In this document: positions 44,401-48,873 of the stretch, in pieces
Numbering within the stretch: the first letter of the stretch is position 1
Layout of the letters: each line of letters begins with the position of its first letter
Source of the DNA: Paenibacillaceae bacterium
GTDB lineage: Bacteria; Bacillota; Bacilli; Paenibacillales; NBRC-103111
DNA length: 48,873 nucleotides
Assembly: GCA_029256065.1 (NCBI GenBank)
Contig: JAQSYT010000003.1
Location: forward strand, 1 to 48,873
Reading direction: 5' to 3'
Notes under the pieces: generated by a model
Seen by the model: only the letters and a program-made list of their open reading frames with translations
Told to the model about the DNA's origin: nothing
The model's database searches: none
Program-made: the position numbers and the translations under genes

Positions 44401-44473
44401 TGTCGTTCCAGGACCACAGCGGAACCGAGCGGTACATAGCAGGCGGATTGCGCAGCTGCTCCAGTTTGTCCAT
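41417..44473 (-). CDS. GH106-like glycoside hydrolase (alpha-L-rhamnosidase type)
   Basis: 1018 residues. The ATG at 44473 follows GGTGGAG; longer frames lack a site. The start RNPPAMYRSVPLWSWNDKLD, GIGGFFMHARAGLETPYMG, then LYDENGWPSGFADG are characteristic of the GH106 family. The middle carries GTDVSRIRPYHEAF and the C-terminal third is beta-rich with a sugar-binding jelly-roll-like segment (VEKPEGLSIHLNGQPVEASD and LVINGQEAEVFLWEPYEADI). No signal peptide, so it acts inside on imported oligosaccharides. It lies downstream of the response regulator and kinase; a minus-strand TATAAT at 44524-44529 may give it its own promoter. Confidence 0.85.
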   Translation of the reverse strand: MDKLEQLRNPPAMYRSVPLWSWNDKLDQAELERQLEEMKLAGIGGFFMHARAGLETPYMGEDWMAAVDACIRKSRELGLSPWLYDENGWPSGFADGKVPARGVAYQQKRLICEGGPFAGERDTTVGLYRRTEQGVVRLPEGSAAVDADLRIYYEINPYYIDTLSVQAVRAFLDDIHEAYWSRFGAEAGAEIKGIFTDEPQFARGQIPWSFELEAVFADSYGYDVREALPALFGQTEDCSGHRYRFWECVTGMFAGSYAKQIGDWCGERGWSSVGHVVDEQELMHQVTSTGDPMAFYEYLQIPGCDWLGRFTGEEPIVPKQVSSAARQLGKKQAITESFGCSGWNAGFEDLKRIGEWQFVHGINLLCQHLQGYSLRGLCKRDYPPSLFFQQPWWEEYRTFNDYFARLSMVLSEGTRQAEVLLLHPVRTAWVELSGTDVSRIRPYHEAFARLTRWLCQRFVEHDYGSESLIIRHGRVEQGRFIIGEAAYRTVVLPPCATVSRTTLELLEQFVGEGGRLVAFSPYPALVDGEQDPGLQELLGKAFQPEWNPDALLESVGGPGAAFIRVRDAAGAPIVSDDVNVQTLEWAGRRVYYLVNSGGERYGRAQVELARCGKVAALDLRTGGVRPVEQEEADSCVRLRLDLYPAGSWLLLQELEPSSPLHQSSTSTPSLNSVRPFVLEGEWAMQALDLNSLTLDTCRWRVEDGPWSEPQPVILLQEKLLAYGRPVGVELAFQFRVGFDTAAPRSLYLVVEKPEGLSIHLNGQPVEASDCGWWRDTAFRKLDIAALVVPGENTVVLKTLFDNSPETYEALEKARAFESEGNKLKLDTELESIYIVGAFGVAGDSPYSDGEHRAVFGEGPFTLTELPEKAASDDLVRQGFPFYAGKIRLQMKASLDLEGVAAARWIFGGAPDAVVSRLVINGQEAEVFLWEPYEADITPYLRQGENAITLELVNSCRNLLGPHHHIKGEVYKIGPDSFKDKPGWTDKDIPPGTCIYTDRYTFVRFGLRGAPRIELTRPD

Positions 44474-44620
44474 GCTTTTCTCCACCTTTCCCCTCGGTGC
44501 AAACAACTTTCCTTTTACCATCGATTATAGTTCTTCGACAGACAGGGGATAAGGCGGGGAATGCCACATACAGGGCAGGTTTCGCATGATAACCGCTTGA
44601 CCTGACGACCGGCTGCTTGC

Positions 44621-46426
44621 TTACAAGAAGCCGGAGTAATCCTGACCGGGTGCCGGAGCGGGGATCGTCACCTGAACGGATGTCCCCCAGCCCGGTTTGC
44701 TTAAGATCCGCAGCCCGTATTCCCGGCCATAGGACAGCGTAAGCCGCTTGTTCGTATTGAACAGTCCGATATGCGCCCGACCCCCGGCTTCACCGGGATG
44801 CTGAGCATCATCATTCCTGCCCAGCTCCCGGTTGATCCAGTCCATTTTGTCCCGACTGATGCCTGCCCCGTTGTCAATCACATGGATGCGGGTGCCGGAG
44901 GAAACCGAACGGATACGGATTTTCAGGCTGCCGCTCCCTTGTTTCTCCTTAATGCCGTGGTCGATGGCGTTTTCCAGCAGCGGCTGCAAAATCAGCTTCA
45001 GCACAAACCGGCTCCGCGTTTTCTCCTCCACATCCCAGATCACCTGGAATTTTTGCCGGTTGCGGATTTTCTGGATTTCCAGATAGATATCCGCATAGCC
45101 GATTTCCTTTTCCAGCAGCACCGTTTGCTCCGGGTTGGACAGCACGTACTTCAGAATATCGCTTAGATGCTCCAGCATCAAGCTGGCTTCATTAGGACGG
45201 CCGGTCAAGGCCAGGGTTTTCCAGTTGATGATTTCCAGCGTGTTGTACAAAAAATGCGGATTGATCTGGGACTGCAGCGCTAGCATCTCCATAAACCGGA
45301 GCTTGTAGTTCCGTTCGGACAGCTGCGTCTTCAGATAGCTCTGCTCCACGAAGGTCTGAATAAGATTATGCAGAATAAACCCGTATTCATCCTTAACCTT
45401 GGGCGGAGGCTCCGGCAGCTTCTTGCCCTGCTCCGCCGACTTGATGATGGAGACAATGTATTTCAGGCTTTCATAATTTCGCCGGGTCAGCCAATAGGTG
45501 ATATACACCCCCAGCATGAGAGAAGCCAACAGCAGCAGCGAGGTAATCTGGAAAAGCCGCGAGGGGATCCGGTACAGCACGTTCTGGGGAATCAGGGACA
45601 CAATATACAGTCCATGCCGGTTGGAATCCAGCCGCGACAGGGTATAGGTCCCGTCATGGAGCCGGATGGAGGAGTTCCCCGCCGCGTCCGTCACCTTCTG
45701 CAAATCCGACCTGTTTAGCCTTCCGGCTGCGCCCGCTTGCAGCAGAACACCGTGGCGGTGGTCCATGATCAGTATGGTTTGCTCCAGGGACAGCAGCAGC
45801 TCCTGCAACTGGGACTCAATAAACTTGGGATACAGATTCAGCACAATTACACCGCTGGGTTTGGGCGAACCGGCCGCATACAGCTTCCGGAAAATCGAGA
45901 TGACCCTAGTGCTCTCGATGCCGTACTGGTTGATCTGCCGCTCCTCCAGCCAGGAATCCGTATCCTGAGGGGCGTAGAAGGAGTTTAGCCAGCTTTTGTC
46001 ATAGAAGGTGTTCAGAACGGTCAGCCCCTCCGAGGAGGTAAGCACCTTGCCGTAGGGATTGTCGTAATACACATAAATGGAGTGGATATAAGGGCGGGCA
46101 TTGGCGGGGGCGCCGAGAAAGTTGCTGATCAAATCAAGAGCAAGGGTCTGGTCATAGGTCAGGGTCGGCGAATTCAGAATGGATTTCAGCCGGACGGAAA
46201 TGCTCTGATTGGTCTGATAATTAAGTGAAAGCGTATCCATTTCATTCAGAATCAGCTCCAGATTATCCCGGGACTGGGACAGCAAGCTTTGATTCTTCTG
46301 ATTGACATCCTCCTTGACATAATGCTGGGTGATCAGAATGGACAAGGAGCCCAGAAGGAGGATAGGAATCAGCAGCGGCACCAGAAAATAGATCAGATTC
46401 TTCACGATGTAATGGTTTTTCCACAT
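44621..46426 (-). CDS. YesM-type sensor histidine kinase
   Basis: 601 residues. ATG 46426 follows GGGAG and begins 9 nt after the response-regulator stop. TM1 is LIYFLVPLLIPILLLGSLSI, an extracellular sensor of about 250 residues follows, then TM2 (LFQITSLLLLASLMLGVYIT), HAMP, and a His_kinase domain with QSQINPHFLYNTLE (phospho-acceptor His391). The ATPase has N box ENAIDHG and G box DNGAGIS. These kinases sense sugars or oligosaccharides and phosphorylate the adjacent AraC-type regulator. Confidence 0.94.
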   Translation of the reverse strand: MWKNHYIVKNLIYFLVPLLIPILLLGSLSILITQHYVKEDVNQKNQSLLSQSRDNLELILNEMDTLSLNYQTNQSISVRLKSILNSPTLTYDQTLALDLISNFLGAPANARPYIHSIYVYYDNPYGKVLTSSEGLTVLNTFYDKSWLNSFYAPQDTDSWLEERQINQYGIESTRVISIFRKLYAAGSPKPSGVIVLNLYPKFIESQLQELLLSLEQTILIMDHRHGVLLQAGAAGRLNRSDLQKVTDAAGNSSIRLHDGTYTLSRLDSNRHGLYIVSLIPQNVLYRIPSRLFQITSLLLLASLMLGVYITYWLTRRNYESLKYIVSIIKSAEQGKKLPEPPPKVKDEYGFILHNLIQTFVEQSYLKTQLSERNYKLRFMEMLALQSQINPHFLYNTLEIINWKTLALTGRPNEASLMLEHLSDILKYVLSNPEQTVLLEKEIGYADIYLEIQKIRNRQKFQVIWDVEEKTRSRFVLKLILQPLLENAIDHGIKEKQGSGSLKIRIRSVSSGTRIHVIDNGAGISRDKMDWINRELGRNDDAQHPGEAGGRAHIGLFNTNKRLTLSYGREYGLRILSKPGWGTSVQVTIPAPAPGQDYSGFL

Positions 46427-46435
46427 CCTGCTCCC

Positions 46436-47197
46436 TCATTCCTCCCCCGGACCCTCATGCCGGAAATCCCGCGGATTTTTGCCGTAGAAGGCCTTGAAGG
46501 TTTTCGAAAAATTTTTGGGGTTGCTGTAGCCCACCAGATCGCTGATTTCATAGGTGCGGTAGCTGGGGTCGGCCAGAAATTCCGCCGCCTTGCCCATTTT
46601 CACCGAAATCAGATAGTCACTGAAGGAGCTGCCGGTTTTCTTTTTAAAGTAGGAGCTGACATAATACGGATTCATATGGACAATCCGGGCCACATCCTTC
46701 AGGCCGGCATCCTTGTAGTTTTCATCCACGTAGGCCTTGATCCGGGCAACGAGCACATCACTTCCCGCAGCCGCCTGGCCGGCGCCGGCACCCTCGGGCA
46801 CCGTTTTCCGGCCCCCCTGCTCCCGGTCCAGCTCCTCCTTGAGCTTCGTAAACACCTGGGCCAGCTCCTTGTACTTGGTGGGCTTCACCACGTAGTCCCG
46901 GGCGCCGTAGATGAGGGCTTCCTTCACCAGCTCAAAATCCTTGTGGCCGGTCAAGAACACAATCTTGGTCCGGTCGTTGCGGTTATGAAGCTCCCTGGCC
47001 AGCTCCAGCCCCGACATCACCGGCATTTTGATATCCGTCAGGATCACGTCCACCTGCTGCTGGCCGAGAAACTCCAGGGCCTCCTGGCCGTTCTCCTTGT
47101 CCCCGACCACCGCAAAGCCCAGCTCATCCCAGGGGAAGTAGCTGCTGATGCCGTTACGGATTTCGTATTCGTCATCCACGATAAGCAAGCGGTACAT
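46436..47197 (-). CDS. YesN-type response regulator with AraC DNA-binding domain
   Basis: 253 residues. The ATG at 47197 follows GGAGGG; an upstream extension to 47269 is not coding-like. The receiver domain has LIVDDEYE, phospho-acceptor Asp55 in LTDIKMP, and the Lys in VVKPTKY. A Gly/Ala-rich linker leads to a two-helix-turn-helix AraC domain (AGLKDVARIVHMNPYYVSSY and ISDLVGYSNPKNFSKTFKAF). It is shorter than most YesN-type regulators, lacking an inter-domain region. It likely activates the divergent binding-protein gene. The 277-bp divergent region 47198-47474 contains a TATAAT at 47283-47288 (+) but no sure -35. Confidence 0.94.
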   Translation of the reverse strand: MYRLLIVDDEYEIRNGISSYFPWDELGFAVVGDKENGQEALEFLGQQQVDVILTDIKMPVMSGLELARELHNRNDRTKIVFLTGHKDFELVKEALIYGARDYVVKPTKYKELAQVFTKLKEELDREQGGRKTVPEGAGAGQAAAGSDVLVARIKAYVDENYKDAGLKDVARIVHMNPYYVSSYFKKKTGSSFSDYLISVKMGKAAEFLADPSYRTYEISDLVGYSNPKNFSKTFKAFYGKNPRDFRHEGPGEE

Positions 47198-47474
47198 GGC
47201 TAACCCTCCAAGCCCTCTGTGCAGGATTTTCTCCGTTTGAAGCATTATAACATGAACGTAATGGCCCATAAGGACACTATTCTATAATCTCCATCCCTTT
47301 TCTTAAAATACCATGCCTTTTTGGGAGAACGTCTTGAAAAACAGATAGAATAAACAGGGCAAACTCTATAAATACCTCCATTTCAAAGCAGGACCCGGCT
47401 TGATAGGATTAAAGCATGGCGGTTAGGTTGCAGCCGTCACACTTCGGAATCAGATTAAGGGGGCAACAAGGAAT

Positions 47475-48815
47475 ATGAACAGAAAAGCATGGACCTTTGG
47501 AACGGCGTCTGTTGTTTTGCTTTCGTCTTTGACTTTGGCCGGCTGCGGCTCGTCGTCGCCGGAAAACACCGCGTCTCCGGGAGGAGCTTCAGCCCCGCAG
47601 CAGCAGGTGACGCTGCGTTTCTCCTGGTGGGGCAGCGATGTTCGCCACAAGGCGACGCTGGCGGCGCTCAACAAATACATGGAGCTGCATCCGAATGTGA
47701 AAATCGATGCTGAATACGGCGGCTTCGACGGGTATGAGCAGAAGCTGAAGACCCAGCTGGCAGGCGGGACGGCGCCGGACTTGATCCAGGTGGACCAACC
47801 CTGGCTGTACGACCTGTCAGGTCAGGGGGATGTGTTCCTGAACCTGAATACCGTGAAGGACCAACTGGACCTGAGCGGGTTTGACGCCAAGTTCCTGAGT
47901 GACTACACCACTGTCAAAAATGAGCTGCAGGGGCTTCCCACCGGCTTGAACGGCATGGTGATGACGTATAACAAGGATTTTTTCAAGAAGTACGGCATTC
48001 CCGAGGATACTGTATTCGACTGGGAAAATGTGATGGAAATCGGCAAGAAGGTGAAGGCGGCCAGCAACGGCCAGGATGCCCTGATCAATGTGGACCCCAC
48101 AACGGTAGCCGATATGTTCAAGTTCTATGTCCGCCAGAAAAACGGCAATTCCTTCATCAAGGATGATTACACCCTGGGCTTCGGCAAGACCGAGGCTGTG
48201 GAAGCCATGGAGCATATCCGCAGCTTTATCGACTCGGGAGTGATTCTGCCCTTCGAGGAATCCTCAGCCTACGACAAGAAGATTGAGCAATTCCCCAAGT
48301 GGCAGAAGGGCCAGCTGGGCATCACCATGAACTACGCCTCGCTGATTCCCGCGCTGAAGAAGGATGTCACCTTCAAAACCGGGGTTCTGCCCCTGATCGT
48401 GACCAAGGATGCCAAGAATACCGCAGTGGTTACCCGGCCGTCCCAGGTATATGCGATCAACAAGAAGTCCAAGAATGTGAAGGAAACGGCAGCGCTGCTG
48501 AACTGGCTGGTGAACGACAAGGAAGCGGCCGTGATTCTTGGAGATGCCCGGGGAACCCCGGCGTCTGGCCAGGCCCTGAAGGCGTTGGAGGAGGCCGGGA
48601 AGCTGGATGCGGATATCGCCGCCGCCACCACGATTTCGCTGAAGACAAGTGGCGGTCCGGAGAATGGCTTGACCAACAATGCAGAGCTGGTGAAGGTCAG
48701 AACCGACGTGATTCAAAAGTTGGCTTACAAAAAGCTGACGCCGGAGCAAGCCGCCGATGAAATGATCAGCAGCCTCAACGCCAAGCTGAAGGAATTAAAG
48801 AGCAGCAGCAAATAA
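47475..48815 (+). CDS. ABC transporter sugar-binding lipoprotein (CUT1 family)
   Basis: 446 residues. ATG 47475 follows AAGGGGG (47457-47463) and AAGG closer in. A lipoprotein signal ends in LTLAGC (Cys24), then a Ser/Gly/Pro linker. VTLRFSWWGSDVRHKATLAA, AGGTAPDLIQVDQPWLYDLS and the later KGQLGITMNYASLIPALKKD are typical of extracellular solute-binding family 1. It binds a sugar or oligosaccharide outside the membrane and delivers it to permeases presumably encoded just beyond the window. It is divergent from the two-component genes. Confidence 0.94.
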   Translation: MNRKAWTFGTASVVLLSSLTLAGCGSSSPENTASPGGASAPQQQVTLRFSWWGSDVRHKATLAALNKYMELHPNVKIDAEYGGFDGYEQKLKTQLAGGTAPDLIQVDQPWLYDLSGQGDVFLNLNTVKDQLDLSGFDAKFLSDYTTVKNELQGLPTGLNGMVMTYNKDFFKKYGIPEDTVFDWENVMEIGKKVKAASNGQDALINVDPTTVADMFKFYVRQKNGNSFIKDDYTLGFGKTEAVEAMEHIRSFIDSGVILPFEESSAYDKKIEQFPKWQKGQLGITMNYASLIPALKKDVTFKTGVLPLIVTKDAKNTAVVTRPSQVYAINKKSKNVKETAALLNWLVNDKEAAVILGDARGTPASGQALKALEEAGKLDADIAAATTISLKTSGGPENGLTNNAELVKVRTDVIQKLAYKKLTPEQAADEMISSLNAKLKELKSSSK

Positions 48816-48850
48816 CACATACAGGCTGCAAGGGATGGGAGTGAAGACGC

Positions 48851-48873
48851 TTGAAGCTCAAGCGCATATTGCA
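48851..48873 (+). CDS. Start of a probable ABC transporter permease (cut by window end)
   Basis: A TTG at 48851 would begin MKLKRIL, a common start for CUT1 permeases, with GGGAG about nine bases upstream. Only seven codons are visible. An ATG at 48835 in another frame (MGVKTLEAQ) is the alternative. The call rests on position after a sugar-binding lipoprotein. Confidence 0.35.

Overview
The window looks like chromosomal DNA from a spore-forming, moderately GC-rich Firmicute, most likely Paenibacillus or a close relative (Cohnella, Brevibacillus-like). The grounds are strong AGGAGG-type ribosome binding sites, frequent TTG/GTG starts, the sporulation-linked prkA-yhbH-spoVR cluster, pdaA (cortex muramic lactam synthesis), a YesM/YesN-type two-component system beside a CUT1 sugar-binding lipoprotein, and tandem CBO0543-type membrane proteins. 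The genus is inferred from gene content and style; there is no rRNA or other phylogenetic marker.

Layout. 1-407: intergenic DNA with a 223-bp-period direct repeat and a MITE-like inverted-repeat element. 408-5.9 kb: helicase HrpB (-), then a MerR regulator fused to a methyltransferase, a second methyltransferase, and the RarD permease (-). 6.1-10.6 kb: a chemoreceptor, a short L,D-transpeptidase, a thioredoxin-like ferredoxin, AlkA and an unknown protein. 10.7-13.2 kb: metY broken by one in-frame stop codon, then two overlapping paralogous membrane genes. 13.3-19.5 kb, all minus strand: WG-repeat protein, small unknown protein, isochorismatase-like hydrolase, nuclease-helicase fusion, pdaA. 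19.7-25.9 kb: HNH endonuclease, diguanylate cyclase, short-chain dehydrogenase, RCC1-like lipoprotein, DoxX with a palindromic operator, and a small acidic protein. 26.0-29.7 kb: thiM behind a TPP riboswitch, a cupin, a guanylate-kinase-like protein and a second membrane diguanylate cyclase. 29.7-30.7 kb: a gene-free stretch packed with short repeats in both orientations. 30.7-36.3 kb: secreted beta-propeller-like protein, PepT, methyltransferase, MscL, monooxygenase-fold protein, nucleoside hydrolase. 36.5-41.0 kb: prkA-yhbH-spoVR. 41.4 kb to the end: a carbohydrate-uptake locus with a GH106-like glycosidase, histidine kinase and response regulator on minus, and a divergent solute-binding lipoprotein followed by the first codons of a probable permease.

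How the genes work together. Most of the window is housekeeping and accessory single genes. The clear functional units are the sporulation cluster (prkA-yhbH-spoVR), the sugar locus (sensor, regulator, glycosidase, binding protein), the thiM riboswitch unit, and the isochorismatase/helicase pair coupled by a GTGA overlap. The chemoreceptor and the first diguanylate cyclase, 13.8 kb apart, share a nearly identical promoter-like motif with a Spo0A-box core and identical spacing. This suggests co-regulation of chemotaxis and c-di-GMP signalling at the onset of stationary phase.

I saw no phage, transposase gene, CRISPR array, tRNA or rRNA, and no recognisable defence island. The features most worth following up are the nonsense-mutated metY, the shared sigma-H/0A-like promoter motif, and the two families of dispersed intergenic repeats.
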